A stretch of DNA of 64,000 nt, taken from contig JAWQUS010000016.1 in assembly GCA_036365455.1 (NCBI GenBank), forward strand, positions 12,237,001 to 12,301,000, read 5' to 3'. The notes below the pieces were generated by a model, which was given only the letters and a program-made list of their open reading frames with translations, was not told the origin of the DNA and ran no database searches. Origin of the DNA: Macrosoma leucophasiata (Eukaryota > Arthropoda > Insecta > Lepidoptera > Hedylidae). The position numbers were made by a program, and so were the translations under genes. Position 1 is the stretch's first letter. Every line of letters begins with the position of its first letter. Below, one piece after another: positions 55,476 to 64,000 of this stretch.

Positions 55476-55779
55476 TATAAGTCACATACTAATTTGACTT
55501 GTTTTTAAACTTGTCTCAAAATAATTTAAGACAGATATGTGATTGATTAATCCGTTAATGAATGTGGTACAAAACGCATTTTGAAAACACCGTGTGCGTT
55601 TAATAAAAATATGTAATCGCTAATATTTAAATTATTTAATTTTTAACCTATTAAACGCTTTCCAGCGATTAAAACATAATTATGCAAGGATTATATTTAA
55701 AATTGCGATAAGTGCCACCTTGAACGGCCAGGTGCGATAAATTAAAAAAATTGTCTGCGCACTGTCACCAGTCACGCGA

Positions 55780-56060
55780 CTCTACAATAAAATATCCTCA
55801 ACTTGTTCGTCGCGGGCAATATCTAACCTAGTCAGGGCTGTTATCTGTACAGACACGCCCTCAGGACCACTTTTACTTTTAGCAGCTCGTGTTGTCGAAG
55901 GGGGGCGGCGGGCGAGTGGTTTGAGTGCGTGCCGAGTAACGTCGGTCCAGTGTACAGTGCCGACGCACGGCGGTTTCGCGCCTAGTTGATTCGCTCGCGG
56001 TTTTACACGTGCTGATCGAGCCGGCAATTGTTTGGTGTTACACTTTACCCTGCTCACTCA
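55780..56060 (+). promoter_or_regulatory. Candidate promoter and noncoding first exon
   Basis: A compact GC- and CpG-rich island (GAAGGGGGGCGGCGGGCGAG, GCGTGCCGAGTAACGTCGG, GCACGGCGGTTTCGCG) in AT-rich DNA. It matches no repeat in the window and ends at a good donor, CACTCAG then GTATAT at 56,061. An initiator-like TCAG occurs near 55,831. This is what a noncoding first exon of a plus-strand gene with a long first intron looks like; the gene would lie beyond the window. The opposite-strand 91-residue frame is not convincing. Confidence 0.4.
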
Positions 56061-56344
56061 GGTATATTTACAGCTATAATTTTTGTGTATCAAAAACTTT
56101 TAAGGACTTTTTGTTATTTTCAATGATTTAAGGATTTCTATTGATGACTATTCAAAGTTTCATTGCAGTTTTAGTGCATCCTATAAAGTTTTGGATAATT
56201 ATAATTTTGATAAATTATAAGGATATTATTATAGCCGCTTATTACATTTATTTATCGTCGTATATTTATAAAATGAAATTATTTAACGAAATATACAAAC
56301 AGCTGCTCTATTAATCTATACAAATAAATAAAATTGGAGTGTCT

Positions 56345-56830
56345 GTTTATAATATTAAAAAAAATAACTACGTTAAGAAAACCGCCTTCAAATCTAAAAA
56401 GTAAAAAATAATACAGATTTAATATTAATTATATAGTACCTATTATTTATGTGTTATTTACTAATAGGATTGAAGTCGCTGCCAAGCCTTAAACAAATAA
56501 TTATATTTTTACCACTTAAAAATGAATACGAGCAAATTAATACTTTGTTCATTGTATTATTTTTTTAACGTAACCGGCGAATCGTGGGTGTTTGCATGTA
56601 TGCTTGTATGCATGCATTTACCTCTGCCTACCCCTTCGGGGATTACAGGCATGAAGTTACGTTTTAATACAATGAAATGCCTACTTTAATGATTTTGGCT
56701 TAGCACCGACTTCAATCCTTTTAGTAAATAACGCATATAAATAATAGGTAGTATATAATTAATATTAAATCTGTATTATTTTTTACTTTTTAGATGTGAA
56801 GGCGGTTTTTCTTAACGTAGTTATTTTTAT
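56345..56830. repeat. Large inverted repeat with an R2 SINE fragment in the loop
   Basis: About 115-120-bp arms: AATAACTACGTTAAGAAAAC through AAGTAAAAAATAATACAG to TACTAATAGGATTGAAGTCG, and the inverse from CGACTTCAATCCTTTTAG to GTTTTTCTTAACGTAGTT. The 230-bp centre holds R2 sequence (56,567-56,655, CGTAACCGGCGAATCGTGG). The outer part continues as repeat R3. Confidence 0.75.
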
Positions 56831-57120
56831 TTAATACTTTTTAGTTTATTGCTGCATTGTCAATAAGATTAATGTTCACATCTGTTAAATTTGTAAAATC
56901 TGACTCTTTTAACTTCGTGACAATAAGATAGGTACACAATTTAAACTGTTGAAAAAAAAATGATTTTTGGGGAAAGTAATCATGGACTGTTAACTCTATG
57001 CATTTATCCACGAAGGAGTAAATAAGCTGTGTTGTGTCGTCGACGAGTAAATATGTCATTGTCACTTGTTGTCATGCGCATTAGGACTATCTAGGACGTC
57101 AGTGGATTCAACGCATTGTT
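56831..57120. repeat. Dispersed repeat R3, inverted copy
   Basis: TTTATTGCTGCATTGTCAAT, CCACGAAGGAGTAAATAAGC and GACTATCTAGGACGTCAGTG are the inverse of 31,290-31,600. Confidence 0.65.
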
Positions 57121-57397
57121 ATGACCACAGAGTACTATAATACATGCTGAAATAGAGACCAATTTTCGATATCAAAGAAGGCAACAGCTCACTTACGCCG
57201 TCTGGCGAATTTGGTGTTTCGTTTGGAATTCGTTGCTATTCACTGCTATTCCATTATACAAACAGTATTTTGGGCCGCATTCTGCATATCTATCTGTGAC
57301 GTGTATTCCATACATCTCAATTCGATGGAAAAATCACAGAAAATGCTTAAAAAACACTCTTTTTAAAACCCCCCCCCCCAAATACTAGCTTGGTCCA

Positions 57398-57817
57398 CTT
57401 GACTCTCTACAAAAACGCGCCGTTCGTATTGTTAACGATTCAGGACTTACTGACAGGCTCGAACATCTGAGCCTACGCAGGGACATTGGGAGTATGTGCG
57501 TGTTGTACCGTCTCTACAATGGTGAGTGCTCTGCTGAACTGTTTGACATGGTGCTACCATCTATTTTCCTACACCGTACTACCCGCCGAAGAGAGAAGTT
57601 CCACCCACACCGACTGGACACCTGGCAGTGCTTAACGGTGCGGTTTTCACGTTCGTTCTTGCCCAGAACGTGTAAATTATGGAACGAACTTCCCTCTGAG
57701 GTGTTCCCTAGGTGCTACATTAAGAGGTTCTTCAATAATGGCGTCAAAGGAGTCCTTCAGGGCTGGCAGCGCGTTGGCAACTCCCCTGGTGTTGCAAATG
57801 TTCATAGGCGACGGTGA
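57398..57817 (+). pseudogene. LINE reverse transcriptase C-terminal fragment (second family)
   Basis: 140 open residues: LDSLQKRAVRIVNDSGLTDR, then SMCVLYRLYNGECSAELF, CKLWNELPSEVFP and a basic end (NVHRRR, stop at 57,815-57,817). QKRA and W-LP-EVFP are standard C-terminal marks of LINE ORF2. The catalytic region is absent; an A-rich stretch follows at 57,831. Differs from the LINEs at 24-28 and 52-54 kb. Confidence 0.75.
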
Positions 57818-57849
57818 CCACTTTGACACCAAAAAAAAAGATGAGTGAA

Positions 57850-58190
57850 TGACACAATTTCATTTAGGAATTGAAATGAAAATAAGAATGCAGTCTTTAT
57901 TTCTTTGTTCATTAGGTATTTAAGTCGAATATTATTAATCAAAATAAAATAATTGAATACTATTATTCGAAATTTATTTTAAACAGGGAGGTACATTTTT
58001 TATAAAAAAAATATTTGGACGCTGTTTCCCCAACAACCGGTTTTATAGCTCATCATATACCAATACAGCATTGCTAAAAAGTCGTTTGCTGGTACATTTG
58101 ATGGAAGAGAAGATAGGTATTGTAAAGATACAGTTCTGTAAAGCCCCGAATATTACGATTTTTTAAGTTGAGTACGCGTATAAACAAAAT
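57850..58190. other. No feature recognised
   Basis: AT-rich DNA between the LINE tail and the tRNA-like module; nothing recognised. Confidence 0.4.
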
Positions 58191-58194
58191 AATG

Positions 58195-58440
58195 TATTTG
58201 TTTTTATATTATTTCGCATTAACACATGCTTGTGAAATATATTTTATTTTTAAAGAAAAATGGAAAGAAAAAATTGACTTCAGGCGAGACTCGAACTGTG
58301 AAGGAAAGATTTGACAAATCAGGCAGGGCTTCAGTAGCTCAATTGGAAGAGCTGCTGGACTAGATTCCCAGTAGGTCGCGTGTTCGAGTCTCGCCTGAAG
58401 GCAATTTTTCAATAAAATTAAAACAAACAATCAAGGAACA
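58195..58440. repeat. tRNA-like modules fused head to head
   Basis: A minus-oriented module (58,204-58,297) stops inside its tRNA-like T arm after GACTCGAACT. It joins without spacer to a plus-oriented module beginning GTGAAGGAAAGATTTGAC, with its core at 58,327-58,402. The full core has one altered base at each end (GGCTTCAG and GAAGGC). Confidence 0.75.
58327..58402 (+). tRNA. tRNA-like core in module repeat
   Basis: A box TAGCTCAATTGG and B box GTTCGAGTC intact; the D arm reads GAGCTGCTGG and the T stem carries a substitution (GTCGCGTGTTCGAG). Probably non-functional. Confidence 0.4.
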
Positions 58441-58653
58441 GCGCCGGTGGCGGGTGGGAAGGTCTCGCTCGCCTGTTCGGCCTGGCACCGTGCTGCGGCG
58501 TGTGCGTTGCCATCGATACGAGACGCGCATGCGCATCAAAATTCCTCATAAATTCCTCTTAAATTTTGAGGAAGCGGTAGCGGAAGAGGATTTTTTTATT
58601 TTAATTTTTGAAGATGCGGAAACGGTTGAGGATCCCAAAATATTGCGGAACTT
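58441..58653. other. Short GC-rich stretch, unassigned
   Basis: 58,441-58,540 is GC-rich (GGTGGCGGGTGGGAAGG, CGTGCTGCGGCGTGTGC), then AT-rich with GAGGAAGCGG repeats leading into the palindrome. Possibly a transposon end; no identity. Confidence 0.3.
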
Positions 58654-58729
58654 CTAGGGTTGCTGAGGATTCCTCTTCCTCTTCCTCATAATGATGAGGA
58701 AGAGGAAGAGGAATCCTCAGCAACCCTAG
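58654..58729. repeat. Perfect 36-bp palindrome with a 4-nt loop
   Basis: Left arm starts CTAGGGTTGCTGAGGATTCC and continues with CTCTTCC units to CAT; loop AATG; the right arm is the exact inverse, ending in CTAG. The arms are purine-rich on one strand and pyrimidine-rich on the other. Confidence 0.9.
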
Positions 58730-58904
58730 TATGTACCACGTCTGACAACATTATGAACATGAACTCTATGAACAATATTGGAACAAATATGCGCGCCACC
58801 TGTTGTTACGTGTTAGTAACGTTCACTTGCCCTTACATTGATATGATTGCCATCGCATTAGTACTAAGTTTATACACCCTGGTTATGACAACACGCTGTC
58901 TAAT

Positions 58905-59058
58905 CTTATTCCTTTAGTTTGAGGTGAAAGTAAGTAAAAAATTATCATAAAATAAAAACGAATGGGCCTACCTGAATAAATTTTTCATGGGACCAATTCG
59001 AAACTATACCGCATCAAACACAACAAGAACTACGTAAATCGGTCCAGAAATCTCGGCG
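58905..59058. repeat. Dispersed repeat R3, part of the left half, inverted
   Basis: ATGGGACCAATTCGAAACTA and TACGTAAATCGGTCCAGAAA match 31,125-31,200 in reverse. The TIR element that follows interrupts it. Confidence 0.6.
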
Positions 59059-59526
59059 AAAGGAGATGTTGCGAGCTCGGCTCTGGTTCGTACACGTCCT
59101 CAAAAAATAAGTAAATTAAAGAAGAATCCGAAAAAAGTACGATTTATTTATTCAAGAATATATTTTAGAGTTACAACCACATTTAATTCAAACCATTTTA
59201 TCATTTTCAACTATGTTAAACATGGCGACGATACAGCCGACACTTGGGATCAATCGATTTCGATAGTAATGTTACTTTTTTCTCGAAGTACTATAAAATC
59301 AAAATACAATTTAAAAAATGAAAATGTCAAAATGACATCGCCCGCCATATTCGCCATGTTGGTTTTGAGTTGCAATTCTAACTGCAAATAATATTTTGTA
59401 ACTGCAAACAAAGCTAAATAAGTGAAAATATGCAGTAAAAAACATTTTTATATTGATTTTGCCTGTTTAATGATATTATGTGCAATACATGGCCGGAGGT
59501 CCATACATTTTTGCAACATCTCCTTT
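59059..59526. mobile_element. TIR element, about 468 bp, nested in repeat R3
   Basis: Ends AAAGGAGATGTTGC and inverse GCAACATCTCCTTT; the flanking sequences (TCTCGGCG and GCGTATC) look like the two sides of an interrupted repeat. No transposase. Confidence 0.62.
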
Positions 59527-59542
59527 GCGTATCTACATTTTT

Positions 59543-59836
59543 TTTTTTTTTATGTAATGGAAGTTGTAAACAAGCATGCAGTTCACATTGATGTTAAGTG
59601 ATAACTGCAGCCTATAGACACCCACACAAAGACCAAGGTCAAAATGCAGATGCGTTACCACTCCTGAGGCCTAAGGTCTTATGCCTCTGTGCCGGAAATT
59701 ACAGGGCCGTACATTACCACCTGACCGGAACACGATAGTGTTGAACACTACCATTTAGCGGCAAGTATATTAGGTAATGCGGTGGTGCCTACGCCCGCGA
59801 GCTCCGTCACTGGAGCTCTACCACCAGTAAAAGCGT
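59543..59836 (-). mobile_element. SINE-like family R1, full-length copy
   Basis: T-run, body GCAGTTCACATTGATGTTAA, through GCCCGCGAGCTCCGTCACTG to CTCTACCACCAGTAAA. One of the best-preserved R1 copies. Confidence 0.78.
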
Positions 59837-59990
59837 ATGTGTTTACTAAATGCGTATGTGCCTATACACGGTACATATACCAAAACAACATTTTTTCCAA
59901 TTTTTGTGAGTCTGTCTTTCTGTTTGTTCCGGCTAATCTTGGGAACGGCTGGACTGATTTTAACGGGACTTTCACTGCCAGATAGCTGAT
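59837..59990. mobile_element. Helitron-like fragment
   Basis: Matches the 11.6-kb element from ACTAAATGCGTATGTGCC to CACTGCCAGATAGCTGAT. It runs directly into the tRNA-like array. Confidence 0.55.
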
Positions 59991-60067
59991 AATTGTTTTA
60001 TATTATTTCGCATTAACACAGGCTTGTTAAATATATTTTATTTAAAGAAAAATGGAAAGAAAAATTT

Positions 60068-60143
60068 GACTTCAGGCGAGACTCGAACTTGCGGCCTACT
60101 GGGAATCTAGTCCAGCCGCTCTTCCAATTGAGCTACTGAAGTC
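60068..60143 (-). tRNA. tRNA-like core, module 1
   Basis: Acceptor stem, D arm and T arm fold; one base differs in the T stem (ACTTGCGG). Anticodon-like loop CTAGATT (AGA) with an A-C mismatch at the stem base and an over-long variable region, so not a standard tRNA. Confidence 0.45.
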
Positions 60144-60372
60144 CTGCCCGATTTGTCAAATCTTTCCTTCACATTTATTGCATTGCTTTATGGTAGCAGC
60201 AGCGCCATCTATTGCCAACTATGCTAGTTAGGCAACCGATATAATAGACTTTGCAGTTTATTGAATATCGTAAAGAAGTCGCTTTTACCCTTAATAATTG
60301 TTTTATATTATTTCGCATTAACACATGCTTCTGAAATATATTTTATTTAAAGAAAAATGGAAAGAAAAATTT

Positions 60373-60448
60373 TACTTCAGGCGAGATTCGAACTCGCGGC
60401 CTACTGGGAATCTAGTCCAGCCGCTCTTCCAATTGAGCTACTGAAGTC
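60373..60448 (-). tRNA. tRNA-like core, module 2
   Basis: As module 1, with the terminal base changed (TACTTCAGG) and a T-loop substitution (GATTCGAACTC). Confidence 0.45.
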
Positions 60449-60676
60449 CTGCCCGATTTGTCAAATCTTTCCTTCACATTTATTGCATTGCTTTATGGTA
60501 GCAGCAGCGCTATCTATTGCCAACTATGCTAGTTAGGCAACCGATATAATAGACTTTGCAGTTTATTGAATATCGTAAAGAAGTCGCTTTTACCCTTAAT
60601 AATTGTTTTTATTATTTCGCATTAACACATGCTTGTGAAATATATTTTATTTAAAGAAAATTGGAAAGAAAAATTT

Positions 60677-60752
60677 GACTTCAGGCGAGACTCGAACTCG
60701 CGGCCTACTGGGAATCTAGTCCAGCCGCTCTTCCAATTGAACTACTGAAGTC
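60677..60752 (-). tRNA. tRNA-like core, module 3
   Basis: Intact core except one D-arm base (TTGAACTACTG in plus-strand reading). Same acceptor and T arm. Confidence 0.45.
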
Positions 60753-60981
60753 CTGCCCGATTTGTCAAATCTTTCCTTCACATTTATTGCATTGCTTTAT
60801 GGTAGCAGCAGCGCCATTTATTGCCAACTATGCTAGTTAGGCAACCGATATAATAGACTTTGCAGTTTATTGAATATCGTAAAGAAGTCGCTTTTACCCT
60901 TAATAATTGTTTTATATTATTTCGCATTAACACATGCTTGTGAAATATATTTTATTTAAAGAAAAATAGAAATAAAAATTT

Positions 60982-61022
60982 GACTTCAGGCGAGACTCGA
61001 ACTCGCGGACTACTGGGAATCT
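60982..61022 (-). pseudogene. Truncated tRNA-like core at the inversion junction
   Basis: Only the 3' half (T arm and part of the anticodon arm) remains; it breaks after GGGAATCT into AT-rich junction DNA. Confidence 0.7.
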
Positions 61023-61284
61023 TAATCTAAGAAAAATAAAATAAAATATAATATATAAAAAATATATATATATATCTTTAAATAAAATATATTTCACAAG
61101 CATGTGTTAATGCGAAATAATATAAAACAATTATTAAGGGTAAAATCGACTTCTTTACGATATTCAATAAACTGCAAAGTCTATTATATCGGTTGCCTAA
61201 CTAGCATAGTTGGCAATAGATGGCGCTGCTGCTACCATAAAGCAATGCAATAAATGTGAAGGAAAGATTTGACAAACCGGGCAG

Positions 61285-61360
61285 GACTTCAGCAGCTCAA
61301 TTGGAAGAGCGGCTGGACTAGATTCCCAGTAGGCCGCGAGTTCGAGTCTCGCCTGAAGTC
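61285..61360 (+). tRNA. tRNA-like core, plus module 1
   Basis: One A-box change (CAGCAGCTC for CAGTAGCTC); otherwise the consensus. B box GTTCGAGTC intact. Confidence 0.45.
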
Positions 61361-61589
61361 AAATTTTTCTTTCCATTTTTCTTTAAATAAAATATATTTC
61401 ATAAGCATGTGTTAATGCGAAATAATATAAAACAATTATTAAGGATAAAAGCGACTTCTTTACGATATTCAATAAACTGCAAAGTCTACTATATCGGTTG
61501 CCTAACTAGCATAGTTGGCAATAGATGGCGCTGCTGCTACCATAAAGCAATGCAATAAATGTGATGGAAAGATTTGACAAATCGGGCAG

Positions 61590-61665
61590 GACTTCAGTAG
61601 CTCAATTGGAAGAGCGGCTGGACTAGATTCCCAGTAGGCCGCGAGTTCGAGTCTCGCCTGAAATC
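61590..61665 (+). tRNA. tRNA-like core, plus module 2
   Basis: Consensus core with one acceptor change at the 3' side (GAAATC). Followed by TTTTTC, a possible Pol III stop. Confidence 0.45.
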
Positions 61666-61690
61666 AAATTTTTCTTTCCTTTTTTCTTTA

Positions 61691-61826
61691 AATAAAACAG
61701 ATAGCTGATGTAATAAGGAGTAACTTAGACTTTCATACTTTTATACAAGCTGCGACCTCGACTTCGTCCGGGTAGTACTGAACATTCATAAATTCTCACG
61801 CGGATGGAGTCGCGGGCACAGCTAGT
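61691..61826. mobile_element. Helitron 3' end
   Basis: GATAGCTGATGTAATAAGG to GGAGTCGCGGGCACAGCTAG before T at 61,827 is a Helitron-like 3' end in plus orientation. Confidence 0.6.
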
Positions 61827-61876
61827 GCTAACTAAATACCTACCATTATTATACTAGCGTACATGTATTCCAATTA

Positions 61877-62024
61877 AGGGTGTCCACATAAAACTGCGAA
61901 GCGATGTGATGTGATGCCGCCGCAGCGCAGGAACTTGCGATGCGAATTGCTGCGATGCGATTTGACATGTTGAAAGTATGGTCACCTGAATCGCATCGCA
62001 TCGCAGTCTTGTGTGGATGCCCTA
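61877..62024. mobile_element. MITE family M4, copy 2
   Basis: AGGGTGTCCACAT and GTGTGGATGCCCT ends; interior full of GCGATGCGA and TCGCATCGC repeats that fold back. Related to 21,880-21,968. Confidence 0.7.
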
Positions 62025-63346
62025 AAGGCATCTGAACAAAATGTCAAGCTTTTAAATGTTTAAGAAGTAGGTGAAACAGTATTGTAGATAAACATTTGTT
62101 CCTATACATGTTTAACACAGAGGTTATTTAAAAGATCAAAAATGAAATGTAACATACAAAAGAAACACAAATATAATAAGCTAGATTAATTCGTGTTAAT
62201 AATTATTTAGAAATATATTTACATATTCGATCAATTGTCAGAATGTTTATGTGATCGAATATTGTTCTATTTCTGTTGACTCTACATTTTACAAATAATG
62301 GAAAGCTGTGCTTAATATGTGAGGTATAGATAATCAATCTATTAGACTAATTAACTATCGACCAGAGTACTACCTACTACCTAGTGGTAGGAATCGTGGT
62401 TTCCTTGTAAAATCTCTTTGAAATGCTCGTGTTTCTGCCATTTCCTATGCTATTGCCCTCGGAGTCTGGTAATATGCTTGATCACCTATAATATGGGTTG
62501 AGAAAAGGAAAACAGATATCTAATCTCTACGCATTATCGAGATCATAGATATCTAAATAAAAATATACCGAGATCGTCAAATGTCAAAAAAAGTCTACAA
62601 CTACGACGGAAATCTATTATTAAACGCAATTGAACACTCGACATTGCCTTCCTATTACAACCTTGACCACCATAGTAAAGAATTTTGAATAAAATCTTAA
62701 TTTTTTAAACGCAAATTCTCTTCACAAATCTCTTTCTTCAATTTAGTGTTGACACCCGAACTAAACTCATGTTTTATTATTCTTTCCCGTGGTATTGAAC
62801 TCCAGTTGACATTTCAATTCTCCTAGTAGGTGTACCTACTATTTCATTGTAACACTGAGAGAACGTAAGGTGAGAACGTAATCTAATCACGTCTTGTAAT
62901 TTTGGATGTAATACTCCTCCCTCATAAAATAAATTATATTATCAGGAGTTCTTATTCAGCTATACATGTAGAAGACCTTACGAAACTAAGATTATTTGAC
63001 TGCTTTTTATTTTTTGTAAAGGCAACAATCAGATATTACAACAACTTGTGAAAAAGTTCTTACGGGTTGGTGAATTTGGCAACAGTCTGTTTTTTATCTT
63101 TATGTCAAGGGACATCACCAGTCGTAGTCTTTTTAATGGACGTACACATACTCGTATAATCTTGAGACATCATTATTGTCTTTTTCAACGGGCGGCGTGT
63201 GCAGATAGTTCTCGGCTCAAACATTAGCTGGGTAGGGACCTTGACATGGAAGTGTTGGGGTTGAAACATAATATTACGGAATTAGGGGACATGTACCTAT
63301 GCTCTAGTCAACCACATTCCACGCATGGAAATGCCTTCCACCTGAG
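62025..63346. other. No gene recognised
   Basis: AT-rich. Near 63,300 the sequence CACATTCCACGCATGG with CTTCCACCTGAGATG recalls the W-LP-E end of a LINE ORF2 but is too short to call. Confidence 0.4.
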
Positions 63347-63586
63347 ATGAATCGATACAACTTTTGGGCAATATTGATCGCCATTTCAGGGTCCGACTGG
63401 GTTGGAAGGGTTCGGGTGGCTCTTCGGAACTATACAACTTCATCTATTAATAAAATTAATGATCTATGGGGAAAGTGGGCCCGAACAAGCTGGGACCCAG
63501 CTCAGAAGCGCCAGCTCGACAATTTGACCGATGGCCAGTCCCACACTGCATCTCTTAAGATAGGCAGAGGATACATAGCCCGTTAA
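63347..63586 (+). CDS. Uncharacterised 79-aa open frame
   Basis: Begins MNRYNFWAILIAISGSDWVG with a short hydrophobic run and continues to KIGRGYIAR before TAA. The body is rich in Trp, Arg and Asn (DLWGKWARTSWDPAQKRQ). An acceptor-like TTTCAG at 63,384-63,389 means part could instead be an exon. Just upstream is a LINE-like W-LP-E motif, so a retrotransposon origin is also possible. I recognise no family. Confidence 0.25.
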   Translation: MNRYNFWAILIAISGSDWVGRVRVALRNYTTSSINKINDLWGKWARTSWDPAQKRQLDNLTDGQSHTASLKIGRGYIAR

Positions 63587-64000
63587 GCACCCGATATTGC
63601 TAACTAACTGCACTCATGTTTTAAATGGTCATAAAAGTGACGATTGCTACTTTGCAGTCAGTTTGTTGGCATAAAAATGCCATTAGACAAAAATCATGGT
63701 ACAAAGTTGTATTTATGCAGTTAGAAGTTATTGGGTACAAATTTGCTAATTAACTGTCACTTAACCAACAGACAATGGTTCATTGTGTAATTTCGTCAGT
63801 TACTATGTTTACCTACAAGATATTGCAGAACAATGAGCCGATAGCTAACGAGGAAGGGAAGTTATTTCGAAGCTATGCTGTGGTGGAATTACTTAGTTCA
63901 CATGCTAATGTTTTCATTTCACAAATGATTCATGTTATTAATTTCATGTAGGTGTGTACCGCTTGAATAATAGATTAGCATATGAATATATCCGTTTAAG
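63587..64000. other. No feature recognised
   Basis: Plain AT-rich sequence to the end of the window; nothing recognised. Confidence 0.4.

Larger units (their letters stand above)
59990..61690. repeat. tRNA-like module array: four minus then two plus modules
   Basis: Modules of 304-305 bp. Minus cores: 60,068-60,143, 60,373-60,448, 60,677-60,752 and a truncated one at 60,982-61,022. Plus cores: 61,285-61,360 and 61,590-61,665. Each module holds flank TTATTTAAAGAAAAATGG, the 76-nt core, then CGGGCAGGACTTC-side flank, TTTATTGCATTGCTTTATGG and CGATATTCAATAAACTGC. The two orientations meet at an AT-rich junction (61,023-61,075), making a large imperfect palindrome with arms of up to about 600 bp. 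It is entered and left by Helitron-like sequence on both sides. Confidence 0.88.

Noticed and set aside
55782..56057. 91-aa minus-strand frame
   Set aside because: A by-product of the GC-rich island; composition and absence of motifs argue against coding.
59990..61690. Cluster of functional tRNA-Ser genes
   Set aside because: The AGA-reading core lacks the long variable arm of tRNA-Ser, has a mismatched anticodon stem and lies in a dispersed repeat; treated as tRNA-like.

Overview
The window looks like nuclear DNA of an insect, most likely a moth or butterfly (Lepidoptera). It is AT-rich. It holds intron-split genes with GT/AG splice sites whose proteins belong to animal families (ABCA transporter, USP31/43 deubiquitinase, yellow/MRJP). 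It is densely packed with repeats of the kind known from Lepidoptera: short Helitrons starting TC and ending CTAG, SINEs, TIR MITEs, Penelope, Jockey- and RTE-type LINE pieces. No bacterial operons, rRNA genes or CRISPR arrays were seen. All exon models below were built by eye from splice sites, reading phase and family resemblance.

Layout. 1-2.9 kb: the 5' six coding exons of an ABCA-type ABC transporter on the minus strand, running off the left edge. 2.9-3.9 kb: a shared divergent promoter region. 3.9-16.3 kb: a complete 14-exon USP31-like ubiquitin protease on the plus strand (976 aa, all phases consistent). 16.3-21.4 kb: 3' UTR and repeats. 21.4-42.0 kb: a complete 5-exon yellow-family gene on the minus strand (357 aa). 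Its introns hold most of the striking sequence: a 2,049-bp tandem duplication with LINE and SINE pieces (intron 3), a 2.1-kb 15-bp GC-rich minisatellite with G-quadruplex potential and a broken Helitron helicase (intron 2). 42-64 kb: no complete host gene recognised. This part holds SINEs, MITEs, a Penelope GIY-YIG fragment, a 5'-truncated Jockey-like LINE with a perfect 10-bp target-site duplication, a GC-rich candidate first exon/promoter near 55.8-56.06 kb, several perfect palindromes, and an array of about 305-bp modules each carrying a tRNA-like sequence.

The three host genes have no visible functional link: lipid transport (ABCA), ubiquitin removal (USP) and a secreted yellow-family protein. 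The best candidates for something undescribed are the tRNA-like modular repeat, which inverts repeatedly inside or next to the tRNA-like hairpin, and the intronic minisatellite, whose transcribed strand carries roughly 280 GGG tracts.
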